The notes: a model not told the origin generated them from the letters alone. DNA of 25,271 nucleotides from Actinomycetota bacterium (GCA_019348335.1 JAHWJR010000003.1:5271-30541), one strand, 5' to 3'. Shown: positions 6,423 to 13,837, counted from the stretch's first letter. Numbers and translations: made by a program.

Positions 6423-7622
6423 ATGATCTTCGCCGCCGCACCCGCTGAGGTGGCCCTCGTGCTCACCGAGCTCGGACTCGTGGTGCTCGGACTCGGGCTC
6501 CTGGCCCGGCTGGCCGACCGCCTGAGCCTCAGCCCCATCCCCTTCTACCTGGTGGGTGGCCTGCTCGTGGGCAGGGGCGGCCTCGTGACCCTCGACGTGA
6601 GCGAGACCATCGTCGCCGTCGGGTCGGAGATCGGCGTGGTGCTGCTCCTGCTCACCCTCGGCCTCGAGTACTCCTCCGAGGAGCTGGGTGAGAACCTCCG
6701 GGTGGGTCTGCCCGCTGGAGTCCTCGACGTGGTCGCCAACGCCGCGCCCGGCGTGCTGGCCGGGTTGGCCCTGGGATGGGACGGCCGGGCGGTGGTCCTC
6801 CTCGGTGGCGTCACCTACATCTCCTCCTCGGGCGTCATCTCCAAGGTGCTGGCCGACCTCGACCGCCTGGGCAACCGGGAGACGCCGTCGGTGCTGTCGA
6901 TCCTGGTCATGGAGGACCTGGCCATGGCCGTGTACCTCCCCGTGGTGGCAGCCCTGCTCACCGGTGGTTCCCTGCTGGCCGGCCTGCCGTCGGTCGGGAT
7001 CGCCCTGGCCACGGTGGCGTTGGTGCTGTTCGCCGCTCTGCGCCATGGCGGCGTGCTGAGCCGGGCCCTGCTCAGCCACTCCGACGAGGCACTGCTGTTG
7101 GGCGTGCTCGGAACGACCCTCGTGGTCGCCGGCATCGCCGCCCAGCTGCAGGTCTCCGCCGCCGTGGGCGCCTTCCTGGTCGGCATCGCCCTCGGTGGGG
7201 CCGTGCAGGAGCGGGCCAGCCTGCTGGTGGGACCGCTCCGGGACCTGTTCGCCGCTGCCTTCTTCCTGTTCTTCGGGCTCCAGATCGACCCGGCCGAACT
7301 GGTTCCGGTCGCCGGCGTCGCCGTCGCCCTGGCGTTGGTCACCGCTGGCACCAAGGTGTTCACCGGCTGGTGGGCCGCCAAGCGCATGGGCATCGCCCGA
7401 CCAGGCCGCCTGCGGGCGGGCACGGCCCTCATCGCCCGGGGCGAGTTCTCCATCGTCATCGCCGGACTCGGCGTCTCCGCCGGCATCGAGCCTGCCCTCG
7501 GAGCGGTGGCCGCGGCCTACGTCCTGCTCCTGGCCATCGCCGGTCCCGTCGCCGCCCGCTACGTGCCCGCCCTCGTGACCGAGCGCGCCGAACACAGCCG
7601 GCCCGCCCCTGCGGGCCACTAG
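6423..7622 (+). CDS. khtU: KhtU-like K+(cation)/H+ antiporter, CPA2 family
   Basis: A 399-residue integral membrane protein, mostly hydrophobic, with about 11-13 transmembrane helices and no C-terminal TrkA-N domain, unlike the longer KefB/KefC. CPA2 hallmarks seen: 'LLTLGLEYSSEEL' in an early helix pair, 'SSSGVISKVL' after the fourth or fifth helix, the ion-site-like 'LVMEDLAMAVYLPV' and 'ARGEFSIVIAGLGVSAG' near the C-terminus. It should exchange K+ (or Na+/NH4+) for protons across the cytoplasmic membrane and be gated by the KhtT-like protein encoded just upstream. A Shine-Dalgarno is poor (AGGG touches the ATG at 6423), so coupling to khtT translation is plausible. The ion actually moved cannot be read from sequence. 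Confidence 0.88.
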   Translation: MIFAAAPAEVALVLTELGLVVLGLGLLARLADRLSLSPIPFYLVGGLLVGRGGLVTLDVSETIVAVGSEIGVVLLLLTLGLEYSSEELGENLRVGLPAGVLDVVANAAPGVLAGLALGWDGRAVVLLGGVTYISSSGVISKVLADLDRLGNRETPSVLSILVMEDLAMAVYLPVVAALLTGGSLLAGLPSVGIALATVALVLFAALRHGGVLSRALLSHSDEALLLGVLGTTLVVAGIAAQLQVSAAVGAFLVGIALGGAVQERASLLVGPLRDLFAAAFFLFFGLQIDPAELVPVAGVAVALALVTAGTKVFTGWWAAKRMGIARPGRLRAGTALIARGEFSIVIAGLGVSAGIEPALGAVAAAYVLLLAIAGPVAARYVPALVTERAEHSRPAPAGH

Positions 7623-7646
7623 CAGGTCGGCGGCTCGTTCCCCTCC

Positions 7647-7663
7647 CGGCCCCGAGCGGGCCG
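7647..7663. terminator. Possible bidirectional hairpin between khtU and marP
   Basis: CGGCCC (7647-7652) and GGGCCG (7658-7663) form a perfect 6-bp stem with a 5-base loop in the 82-base gap between convergent stops. There is no T-run on either side, so termination is only suggested by position and G+C content. Confidence 0.3.
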
Positions 7664-7704
7664 CTCGCCGTCACGGCGCACGGCGCCAGTCCCGGGCGCC
7701 CCGC

Positions 7705-8865
7705 TCAGCGCAGGCAGGGCCCGGTGTCGGCGGCAGCGCGGGGAGCCGCCAGCGCCTCGCGCAGCTCGTCGACGTGGAGGGCGTAGGCGGTCCCGGAACG
7801 ATCGGGCGCGATGGCGAAGGCGACGCCCACCACCGACCCCGTCCCGTCGACCAGGGCGGCACCGGAGTCACCGGGCGCCAGTCGAGAGGAGAGGATGAGC
7901 ACCTGGCGACGAGTGGGGCCGCTGCCGTAGAGGTCGCGGCCCACGGCCTGGACCTCCTCGCGCACCTGGAACGGCGAGAGCTCGAGGGCCCCACCGCCGG
8001 GGTAGCCGAAGACCGCCCCCTGCGCACCCACCCCGCTCTGCGCGATGGGCAGCGCCGCCGCCCCCACTCCGCTGGTCAGGACGGCGAGATCGGTCTCGGG
8101 GTCGAACATCACCACTTGCGCCGTTGCCCGGCTGCCGTCGACGGCGATGAGCTCAGTGGTGTCCTGGCCGGCGACGACGTGGGCGTTGGTCACCACCACC
8201 CCGGGCTCGGCAACGAATCCGCTCCCCTCCTGGAGCCGGCCGCACGCCTCGCCCTCGACCCGGTAGGTCGAGGCGGCCACCGACCGGGCCAGGTCGGCAC
8301 CGAGCCCCGAGTCGGCGGGAGGAGGCCCCAGGTCGGGGGCCGGGCGAAGGGCGGCGAAGACGTCAGGGAACTGCGTGTTGCCCACCAGCCGCCGCAGGGC
8401 CCTGAGCGTGTCCGGTGGCTGGGGCGTGACGGCATCGAGCGTCTGGGCGACCGACGAGCTGCGGGCCTGGCGGGAGACGGTCCCCGGCACCTCGGCGAAG
8501 GTGGGCAACAGCAGCCAGACGGCCACGAGGATGCCCAGGCCGCCGGCCAGCGCCCCGCCGACGCGGTCGAGGGGCCGGCCGGCGTTGGGGATGGCCAGGT
8601 GGGCCTGGGTGCCGATCAGCAGGCCCAGGCCCTGGCCGAGGAAAGCGCCGATCAACAGCACGCCGATGGACACCAGCAGGCGGGCGTTGGCGTCCTCGGC
8701 GGGCAGGGGTACCAGCCGTACCAGGTCGGGCAGGAACCGGATGGTCACGAGGAGACCCACGGCCAGCCCGGCCCACGACAGCGCCCGGGCGAGGAACCCC
8801 AGGCGGTAACCGCCCGCCACCCCGACGACCACCATGGTGGCGACGAAGAGATCGAAGAAGTTCAC
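7705..8865 (-). CDS. marP: MarP-type membrane-anchored periplasmic serine protease
   Basis: A 386-residue protein. The N-terminus carries four hydrophobic segments (about 5-22, 28-45, 63-85, 103-122; a CvpA-like membrane domain). A linker and a trypsin-like protease domain (about 195-375) follow. The triad is visible: His229 in 'VVTNAHVVAG', Asp259 in 'DPETDLAVL' and Ser334 in 'APGDSGAAL'. M. tuberculosis MarP is about 397 residues, has the same layout, and has a regulatory disulfide between one Cys at the protease start and one at the C-terminus; here Cys208 and Cys384 occupy the same places. In mycobacteria MarP protects against acid and acts on cell-wall enzymes. GTG at 8865 overlaps the trmI stop by four bases; a longer open frame upstream is only a shadow of trmI. 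Confidence 0.93.
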   Translation of the reverse strand: MNFFDLFVATMVVVGVAGGYRLGFLARALSWAGLAVGLLVTIRFLPDLVRLVPLPAEDANARLLVSIGVLLIGAFLGQGLGLLIGTQAHLAIPNAGRPLDRVGGALAGGLGILVAVWLLLPTFAEVPGTVSRQARSSSVAQTLDAVTPQPPDTLRALRRLVGNTQFPDVFAALRPAPDLGPPPADSGLGADLARSVAASTYRVEGEACGRLQEGSGFVAEPGVVVTNAHVVAGQDTTELIAVDGSRATAQVVMFDPETDLAVLTSGVGAAALPIAQSGVGAQGAVFGYPGGGALELSPFQVREEVQAVGRDLYGSGPTRRQVLILSSRLAPGDSGAALVDGTGSVVGVAFAIAPDRSGTAYALHVDELREALAAPRAAADTGPCLR

Positions 8866-9674
8866 CGAGGGGTCCTGGCCGGCTTGAGGCCACCGGGCAC
8901 CGGGCCGAGCAGGCGGGCGGAGGTGAGGAAACCGGTGTGGGCGACCATGCGGTGGTCCGGCCGCACCGCCTGGCCCTCGACGTGCCAGGTCCGGGCCAGG
9001 AACTCGACCGTCTCGGCCAGCTCGAAGGAGCTGGTGGCCAGCACCTCCCGCAGGTGCGCTACCTGGAGGACCGATGGCGTGTAGGCCACGAGGATGCCAC
9101 CCGGGCGCAGGGCCGACTCGGCGTGCTTGACCACCTGCCACGGCTCGGGCAGGTCGAGCACGATGCTGTCGAGGCCCCGTTCGGCGATACCGGCGTAGAC
9201 GTCGGCGGCCTCCACCCGGTACCGCGAGGCGACGGCCTCCTCGCCCAGGAAGGCGGCCACGTTGGCCCGGGCCCGCTCGGCGAAGTCGGCCCGGACCTCG
9301 TAGCCGACGACCTCGGCGCCGGCCCGTACCAGGGCCAGGGAGAGCGCACCCGAGCCCACGCCCGCCTCCAGGACCCGGACGCCGGGGTGGACGTCGGCCA
9401 GCATGAGGATGGCGCCCAGGTCCTTGGGATAGATGACCTGGGCGCCGCGGGGCATCTGCACCACGAAGTCGGCCAGGGTCGGGCGCATGGCGGTGTAGCG
9501 GGCGCCGGTGGTGGACCGCACGGTGATCCCTTCCTCGCAGCCCAGCACCGCCTCGTGCTCGACGATGCCCGTATGGCTGTGGAAGCTCCCCCCCTCGGAC
9601 AGTGCGAGGAGGTACCGCCGCCCCTTGCTGTCGGCCAGGACCACCCGCTCGCCCGGCCGGAAGGGGCGAGTCAC
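8862..9674 (-). CDS. trmI: tRNA (adenine-58-N1)-methyltransferase TrmI
   Basis: A 270-residue S-adenosylmethionine-dependent enzyme that makes m1A58 in the T-loop of tRNA. The N-terminal beta domain (1-60) is followed by 'PRGAQVIYPKDLGAI' (75-89), SAM motif I 'VLEAGVGSGALS' (101-112), the acidic 'GYEVRADFAERARANV' and the catalytic-region 'DLPEPW' (174-179), all diagnostic for TrmI. Length matches M. tuberculosis Rv2118c (about 280), which is also encoded near the proteasome genes in mycobacteria. GTG start at 9674 overlaps the preceding 70-residue gene by four bases; its stop overlaps marP by four bases. Cytoplasmic homotetramer by family knowledge. Confidence 0.95.
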   Translation of the reverse strand: MTRPFRPGERVVLADSKGRRYLLALSEGGSFHSHTGIVEHEAVLGCEEGITVRSTTGARYTAMRPTLADFVVQMPRGAQVIYPKDLGAILMLADVHPGVRVLEAGVGSGALSLALVRAGAEVVGYEVRADFAERARANVAAFLGEEAVASRYRVEAADVYAGIAERGLDSIVLDLPEPWQVVKHAESALRPGGILVAYTPSVLQVAHLREVLATSSFELAETVEFLARTWHVEGQAVRPDHRMVAHTGFLTSARLLGPVPGGLKPARTPR

Positions 9675-9883
9675 CGCTTTCGCTGCCGCTCGGGTCGGTT
9701 CTCGTGGCGGATGACGAGCCCGTCACCGGGCTCGAGCTCCGTGCGGTGAACGACCTCGGACTCGCGTCCCGTCGCCTTCTTGAGCATGCGGGCGCCGAAC
9801 AGCAACGCCCAGATGATGGTCCAGGGCCTCGAGCCCCCGAGGAGACCCTTCATCTGGCCCGCTCGGTACAGGTACCGCAGCAT
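9671..9883 (-). CDS. Small uncharacterised protein upstream of trmI
   Basis: A 70-residue basic protein of unknown family. Residues 20-34 ('PWTIIWALLFGARML' stretch) are hydrophobic and may form a short membrane segment; the C-terminal half is charged and ends with a cluster of Arg/Lys. ATG at 9883 shares one base with the stop of the upstream 75-residue gene (TGATG), and its own stop overlaps the trmI GTG by four bases. This tight packing on both sides is the main evidence that it is real. I do not recognise it. Confidence 0.65.
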   Translation of the reverse strand: MLRYLYRAGQMKGLLGGSRPWTIIWALLFGARMLKKATGRESEVVHRTELEPGDGLVIRHENRPERQRKR

Positions 9884-10110
9884 CAGACCCTGCGGACCTC
9901 GACCACCGTGGTGCGCTTCTTGCCCTTGCGCCGGCCGAAGAAGTACGCCACCGCGACGACCACCACGGCCGTGGCCACGGCGGCGAGCACGGCGTAGTCG
10001 CGGTTGGATTCCGCCACCTCACCGGCCTCGCCGCGGATCTCACGCAGCTTCTGTTCGATGTCGTCGCGGGAAACGGTGGCACCCTGGCCGACGCGGGCGG
10101 TCGTGGTCAC
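9883..10110 (-). CDS. Small single-pass membrane protein (DUF3618-like?)
   Basis: A 75-residue protein. Residues 14-38 ('SRDDIEQKLREIRGEAGEV' region) form a charged amphipathic helix, followed by one membrane segment (about 39-59) and a strongly basic tail 'GRRKGKK'. This plan, a helix then a membrane segment next to a holin-X-type protein, recalls DUF3618 proteins, but the match is loose. GTG at 10110 overlaps the preceding gene by four bases (GTGA) and GAAGGGG lies eight bases upstream. A longer open frame to 10668 exists only because of third-codon G+C bias and is not supported. The protein may act with its membrane neighbour; no function is known. Confidence 0.7.
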   Translation of the reverse strand: MTTTARVGQGATVSRDDIEQKLREIRGEAGEVAESNRDYAVLAAVATAVVVVAVAYFFGRRKGKKRTTVVEVRRV

Positions 10111-10448
10111 GAGCGGGACCCCTTCTTTCGTACGGCGGACAGGGCGGCGCCGATGACGGCGGCGCAGATGATCAAGGTGAGGACGTACGGGGCCCACGAC
10201 AGGTTGCCGTCGAAGATCGTCCCCATCTGGTCCTGGAGGAGCCGCAGGACGGCCACCACGAGCAGGACCGTTCCGAGGCCCAGCAGCACCGATCCTGCCA
10301 CCCCGAAGGTCACGAACCGGCCGAGGCCCTTGGCGGGCTCGATGGTCTCCTGCTTGGCGTAGGCCCGCACGAGGTCCCACAGCTCGGTGGCCAGGTTGGG
10401 GATCGATTTGTCGTTCGGGCGTCGTTCGGCCACTGATGGTCCTCGCAT
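10107..10448 (-). CDS. Holin-X-like (DUF1469/Phage_holin_3_6) membrane protein
   Basis: A 113-residue protein. Residues 17-40 ('NLATELWDLVRAYAKQETIE' stretch) are an amphipathic cytosolic helix, followed by two membrane segments (about 45-70 and 84-106) and a basic tail. This is the layout of the 'putative actinobacterial holin-X' family, which despite the name is common on chromosomes away from phages and has no proven lytic role. ATG at 10448 is given; the GTG at 10433 (residue 6) has a better-spaced GAGGA six bases upstream and may be the true start, giving 108 residues. It lies 17 bases after the LON-domain gene and overlaps the next small gene by four bases. Confidence 0.75.
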   Translation of the reverse strand: MRGPSVAERRPNDKSIPNLATELWDLVRAYAKQETIEPAKGLGRFVTFGVAGSVLLGLGTVLLVVAVLRLLQDQMGTIFDGNLSWAPYVLTLIICAAVIGAALSAVRKKGSRS

Positions 10449-10465
10449 GGTCGGAGGGGTCCTTC

Positions 10466-11086
10466 CTATCCCCCCTCCAGGCGGCTGGCAAGCACCGACG
10501 CCTCCTCCTCCAGCAGGCGGGCCAACCGGTCGAGGCGGTCATCGGGGCTCGGAGCGGCGAGCAGGTCCAGCCGGTCGAGCTCACCGAGGGGCGCCAGCGC
10601 CGCCATCTGGTAGCTGGCGAGCACCGGGTCGTCCTCGACCGGCGTGGTGGCGTCGGCCACCCAATCACCCACCTCCGCGGCCATCGCCAGCACTCGCCGC
10701 AGCACGGTGAGCGTCACCGACCGCCGCTCGGCGGAACCAGGACCGGGGCTCGGGTCGTCCCAGGGCTCCACCTCGGCGCGGGGATAGGGGGCGTCGGGAA
10801 GCCACCGGACCACCCGGAAGCGCCGGGTGCCCGCCGTGCTCAGCAACCAGCGACCTCCGTCCAGTTGAACGGCGGAGAGGATGCGGGCCACGCAGCCGAC
10901 GTCGAAGCGGCGATCGCCACCGCCCACCTCGCTCCCCCGCTCGATGAGCACGACACCGAACTCGGGCTCGCCGTCCAGGCAGGCCTCGACCAGGCGCCGG
11001 TACCGGAGCTCGAAGACCTGAAGAGGCAGGTGGGCGCCGGGCAGGAGCACCGTCCCCAGGGGGAACATGGGGATGTCGTCGGCCAC
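10466..11086 (-). CDS. LON peptidase substrate-binding domain protein
   Basis: A 206-residue protein built almost wholly of a Lon N-terminal (LAN/PF02190) domain: 'MFPLGTVLLPGAHLPLQVFELRYRRLVEACL' features at the start, 'FGVVLIERGSEVGGGDRRFDVGCVARI' in the middle, then 'TAGTRRFRVVRW' and a helical C-terminal part. There is no AAA ATPase or Ser-Lys protease domain, so it is a stand-alone member and cannot be Lon itself. Such proteins are often near housekeeping genes in actinobacteria; their partner is unknown. The start is set at GTG 11086, because TAACGT lies exactly seven bases upstream (leaderless layout); GTG at 11095 would add three residues. It follows dacB on the same strand. Confidence 0.88.
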   Translation of the reverse strand: MADDIPMFPLGTVLLPGAHLPLQVFELRYRRLVEACLDGEPEFGVVLIERGSEVGGGDRRFDVGCVARILSAVQLDGGRWLLSTAGTRRFRVVRWLPDAPYPRAEVEPWDDPSPGPGSAERRSVTLTVLRRVLAMAAEVGDWVADATTPVEDDPVLASYQMAALAPLGELDRLDLLAAPSPDDRLDRLARLLEEEASVLASRLEGG

Positions 11087-11093
11087 ATCGGTC

Positions 11094-11099
11094 ACGTTA
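11094..11099 (-). promoter_or_regulatory. -10-like TAACGT before the LON-domain gene
   Basis: Reads TAACGT on the minus strand, seven bases before GTG 11086. The same hexamer and the same spacing precede the CbbY-like gene at 24730. Probably an internal leaderless promoter between dacB and the rest of the run. Confidence 0.35.
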
Positions 11100-11142
11100 C
11101 GGGCGGCGCGGCGGTCGTCCTCCCCGGTGGGCCACCGGGTGC

Positions 11143-12555
11143 TCAGGCGGCCTCAGGGTAGCTACCGGGCCCGATCTCCTCCAGTTGCGGGAGGTCCGGA
11201 TGGCGCACCAGGGCCCGTGCGAGCTGCTCCTGCAACGCGATGGCGTCGCCGAAGCGGTTGATCCCGTTGAGGATGAACGAGAAGGTCAGGTCGAAGTCAC
11301 CCCGGGTGACGGCGAAACCGGACAGCGACGCCACCCCCCGGATGGACCCCGTCTTGGCTCGGACCTGGCCGCTCAGGGCGTCGTCGAGGAGCCGCTCGGA
11401 CAGGGTGCCGCTGGTCCCCGCCACCGGCAGTCCCTGGCGGAGGGGCCCGCCGTCCTTGCTGGCGTGGAGCACGGCGTGCAGCAGGCGGCACGTGACCCGG
11501 TTGCCGGGGTCGAGCCCGGAGCCGTCGACCACGACCAGGCCCTCCGCGGGGAGGCCCATGGCCGCCAGGGTCTCGGCCACCACGCGGGTGCCGGCGGCGG
11601 TGGAGCCCTCCCCCGCCACCCGCAGCCCCAGCTCCTTGACCAGCAGTTCTGCGGTGCCGTTGTCGCTCTCCCGCAGCAGCTGGGCGACCAGCTCGGCCAT
11701 GGGGGGGGAGTCGGTGCCGGCAACGGTGGCAGCGTCGGCGGGAGCCTGCCCCGACGCCGGCTCACCGGCCACGGTCACACCCCGCTGGCGGAGCAGGTCG
11801 GTGAGCACGCCGGCGGCGCCGGCCGGGGGGTCGGCGAAGGTCTGCCCCAGGCCCTCCCACACCGCAAAGCCGTCGTTGACCGAAAGGGCCGAGAGCGGCC
11901 CCACCTGGTTGGCCTGGAGGTAGCGGGCCGGCCACGACGGCACGGCACGCACCGAGTCGTACCGGCTGTCGTCGCCCACCACCCGCCCCCGCACCTCGGC
12001 CACCCCGGCGTCGACCACCCGGTCGGCCAGCTCCTCCATGGAGGTGAACAGCGCCGGCTGGCGGGTGAAGTGCGCCGCCCACGCCGCCGTGCCGAGCACC
12101 GGGTCGCCCCCGCCGACGAGCCAGAGGTCCCCGTCGACCACGCCACCCGTCGGCGGTGCCGCCGCCTGGACCGTCGTCCGCAGCCGTTCACCGGGGTCGA
12201 GGTGGGCGAGCACGGCGGTGCCGGTGAGGAGCTTCAGTCCCGATGCCGGCGCCAGCGCCAGGTCGGCCTGGTGCTCGTAGAGCACCTGGTCCGCCTGCGT
12301 CACCACCAGGCAGGAGGCGTCGGGGCCGGTCATCGAGATCTCGTGCAGCGCCTGGACCAGGCGGGCCCTGCCGATGGGTTCCACGAGCAAGGCCGGCGCC
12401 CGGCGGGGGCTCAGCAGGGGCGCCTCGACGGCGGCGGCAGCCAGCCCCACCTCGCCACCGCCATCACTGATCGCGGGTGGCCCGGCGCGCAGTCCCGCCA
12501 GGGTGGACGACAGCGCGACGACGGCCAGGATCGCCGGTACGAGGAGACGGCGCAC
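11143..12555 (-). CDS. dacB: D-alanyl-D-alanine carboxypeptidase/endopeptidase, PBP4 type (S13)
   Basis: A 470-residue exported penicillin-binding protein that trims D-Ala from, or cuts cross-links in, peptidoglycan. It begins with a signal peptide or anchor (residues 2-24: RR followed by a hydrophobic run). The three active-site motifs are present: S105-x-x-K108 in 'APASGLKLLTG', S297-D-N299 in 'RESDNGTAELL' and K401-T-G in 'RAKTGSIRG'. 'GDLWLVGGGDPVL' (142-154) is typical of the S13 family insert domain. GTG at 12555 is chosen because it puts the signal sequence at the N-terminus and TATCCT lies eight bases upstream; open frame further upstream is low-complexity. It is divergent from ogt and 56 bases before the LON-domain gene. 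Confidence 0.93.
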   Translation of the reverse strand: MRRLLVPAILAVVALSSTLAGLRAGPPAISDGGGEVGLAAAAVEAPLLSPRRAPALLVEPIGRARLVQALHEISMTGPDASCLVVTQADQVLYEHQADLALAPASGLKLLTGTAVLAHLDPGERLRTTVQAAAPPTGGVVDGDLWLVGGGDPVLGTAAWAAHFTRQPALFTSMEELADRVVDAGVAEVRGRVVGDDSRYDSVRAVPSWPARYLQANQVGPLSALSVNDGFAVWEGLGQTFADPPAGAAGVLTDLLRQRGVTVAGEPASGQAPADAATVAGTDSPPMAELVAQLLRESDNGTAELLVKELGLRVAGEGSTAAGTRVVAETLAAMGLPAEGLVVVDGSGLDPGNRVTCRLLHAVLHASKDGGPLRQGLPVAGTSGTLSERLLDDALSGQVRAKTGSIRGVASLSGFAVTRGDFDLTFSFILNGINRFGDAIALQEQLARALVRHPDLPQLEEIGPGSYPEAA

Positions 12556-12563
12556 GGCCGGCG

Positions 12564-12569
12564 AGGATA
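12564..12569 (-). promoter_or_regulatory. -10-like TATCCT before dacB
   Basis: TATCCT on the minus strand, eight bases before the dacB GTG; no Shine-Dalgarno is visible. Leaderless candidate. Confidence 0.4.
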
Positions 12570-12583
12570 CGGGCCGGTAGCGA

Positions 12584-12613
12584 CGTGCCGGTGGCACGCC
12601 GCCCCGGCGGGGC
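12584..12613. promoter_or_regulatory. Two adjacent small palindromes in the dacB-ogt divergent gap
   Basis: CGTGCC-GGT-GGCACG (12584-12598) and GCCCCG-G-CGGGGC (12601-12613) are both perfect short inverted repeats, two bases apart, just upstream of the dacB -10. They could be an operator pair or may be chance in G+C-rich DNA. Confidence 0.3.
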
Positions 12614-12679
12614 TCCACGCCATGAGCTACAACGGAGGAGGAGGCGGCGCAGGGGCCCGCTCGGACCAGGAGGTACCCC

Positions 12680-13240
12680 GTGGTGGTGGCGACCGAGGAC
12701 GTGGGAACCGAGACCGACGAGTACGTCCTGGTGGAGGGCCCTGTCGGGCCGCTCTTCGTGGCCTTCGGCGACCGGGGACTGACCCGGGTGGCGCCCGCCG
12801 GCCCTCCCGACGTCGCCCGGGCGCAGTTCGAGCGGCAGTACGAGCTCCGGTTCGGGCGCCGGCCAACGCCGGCTGCGGTCGCCCCGCCGGGACTGCTCGC
12901 CGCGCTCCACGACGGATCGCCACGCGGGCTCACCGTCGATCTCAGCGGGCTGTCGGCGTTCGGGCGGGCGGTGCTGTCCGTGACCGCGGAGATCCCCTTC
13001 GGCCAGGTGAGGTCCTACGCCTGGGTGGCCGAGCAGGTGGGCCGGCCCGCCGCGGTGCGGGCCGTGGGCTCGGCCCTCGGCCGCAACCCGCTTCCCGTGG
13101 TGATCCCGTGCCACCGGGTGATTCGCAGCGACGGACGGGTGGGCGAGTACGGCTTCGGCGCCGAGTGCAAGCGGGCGCTCCTCGAGCGAGAAGGCGTCGA
13201 GCTGGACGCCGGCGCGGTCAGGGCTCCAGCGCGGCCCTGA
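12680..13240 (+). CDS. ogt: Methylated-DNA-protein cysteine methyltransferase
   Basis: A 186-residue suicidal repair protein that moves the alkyl group from O6-alkylguanine to its own cysteine. The C-terminal domain has the invariant 'IPCHRV' motif with acceptor Cys144, the helix-turn-helix region 'IPFGQVRSYAWVAEQVG' (105-121) and 'AVRAVGSALGRNP' (125-137) with Arg127 as the probable arginine finger. The N-terminal domain is divergent, as in many Ogt proteins, and there is no Ada-type regulatory domain. AGGAGG (12668-12673) precedes three consecutive GTG codons (12680, 12683, 12686), any of which could be the start. Its end overlaps the convergent TetR gene by 23 bases. Confidence 0.93.
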   Translation: MVVATEDVGTETDEYVLVEGPVGPLFVAFGDRGLTRVAPAGPPDVARAQFERQYELRFGRRPTPAAVAPPGLLAALHDGSPRGLTVDLSGLSAFGRAVLSVTAEIPFGQVRSYAWVAEQVGRPAAVRAVGSALGRNPLPVVIPCHRVIRSDGRVGEYGFGAECKRALLEREGVELDAGAVRAPARP

Positions 13241-13829
13241 AGAAGCTGCGTACGTGCTCGAGGCGGCGGGCCAGCGCCTCCTCGCCCAGCGGGTCCTCCC
13301 CCAGCAGGCCTTCGAGGAAGGGCACATCCGAGAAGTAGCTGAGCAGCGCGCCATAGCCGGTGAGGAGCAGCTGCTCGGGGTCGTGGCGCCGGAACCGCCC
13401 GGCGTCCATCTCCTGCTCGAAGAACCGCACCGCCCGCTGGAGGTGAGGACGCAGGGCGGCCCCGAGGTCGATGCCGAGGTGGTTGCCGCCCTCGATCGCC
13501 TCCCGGCGAACGAGCCGGACGAACTCGGGGTTCTCTCGAAAGAACGTGAAGCCCGCCTCGATGACGTGGTCGACGAGCTTCCAACCCTCCCGTGGGCTGT
13601 CGACCGCCTCCTCCACCCGTACCGCCCAGTCGGTCAACAGCCGCGTGAAGACCTCCCGGTACAACGCCTCCTTGGAGGCGAAGTGGTGCAGCAGGCTGGG
13701 CCGGCGGATGCCCACGGCGACCGCGATCTCGGTGAGGGCGGTACCGTCGTACCCGTGGTCGGCGAAGGCCCGAGTGGCCGCCGTGAGGATGGCGTCACGG
13801 GTGGTCGGAGCCGTCTCAGCCGTGGCCAT
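13218..13829 (-). CDS. TetR/AcrR-family transcriptional regulator
   Basis: A 203-residue repressor-type protein. The N-terminal helix-turn-helix spans about residues 10-55: 'RDAILTAATRAFADHGYDGT' followed by 'LTEIAVAVGIRRPSLLHHF' and 'SKEALYREVF', a textbook TetR DNA-binding domain. The ligand-binding half (60-200) has the 'FVRLVRREAIEGGNHLGIDLG' pattern seen in AcrR-like regulators with the TetR_C 'fatty-acid/drug' type pocket; the ligand is unknown. ATG at 13829 is chosen because it puts the HTH at its usual distance and TAGCCT lies eight bases upstream. It is divergent from the DUF983 gene (45 bases apart), so that gene or itself is the likeliest target. Convergent overlap with ogt of 23 bases. 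Confidence 0.93.
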   Translation of the reverse strand: MATAETAPTTRDAILTAATRAFADHGYDGTALTEIAVAVGIRRPSLLHHFASKEALYREVFTRLLTDWAVRVEEAVDSPREGWKLVDHVIEAGFTFFRENPEFVRLVRREAIEGGNHLGIDLGAALRPHLQRAVRFFEQEMDAGRFRRHDPEQLLLTGYGALLSYFSDVPFLEGLLGEDPLGEEALARRLEHVRSFFRAALEP

Positions 13830-13837
13830 CGCCCAGC

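Noticed and set aside
5850..7619. A 589-codon antisense open frame across khtT-khtU
   Set aside because: Low-complexity Gln/Gly/His-rich translation, fully overlapped by two recognisable genes on the other strand.
8866..9726. N-terminal extension of MarP giving a 673-residue protein
   Set aside because: The extra part lies in another frame of trmI and is rich in Gly/Arg/Pro; MarP homology and the four-base overlap place the start at 8865.
10107..10448. Holin-like protein as a sign of a prophage
   Set aside because: No other phage gene is present; this family is common on actinobacterial chromosomes next to housekeeping genes.
10111..10668. Long N-terminal extension of the 75-residue membrane protein
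   Set aside because: It overlaps the holin-X-like gene and the end of the LON-domain gene in a shadow frame; a GTG with a good ribosome-binding site is at 10110.
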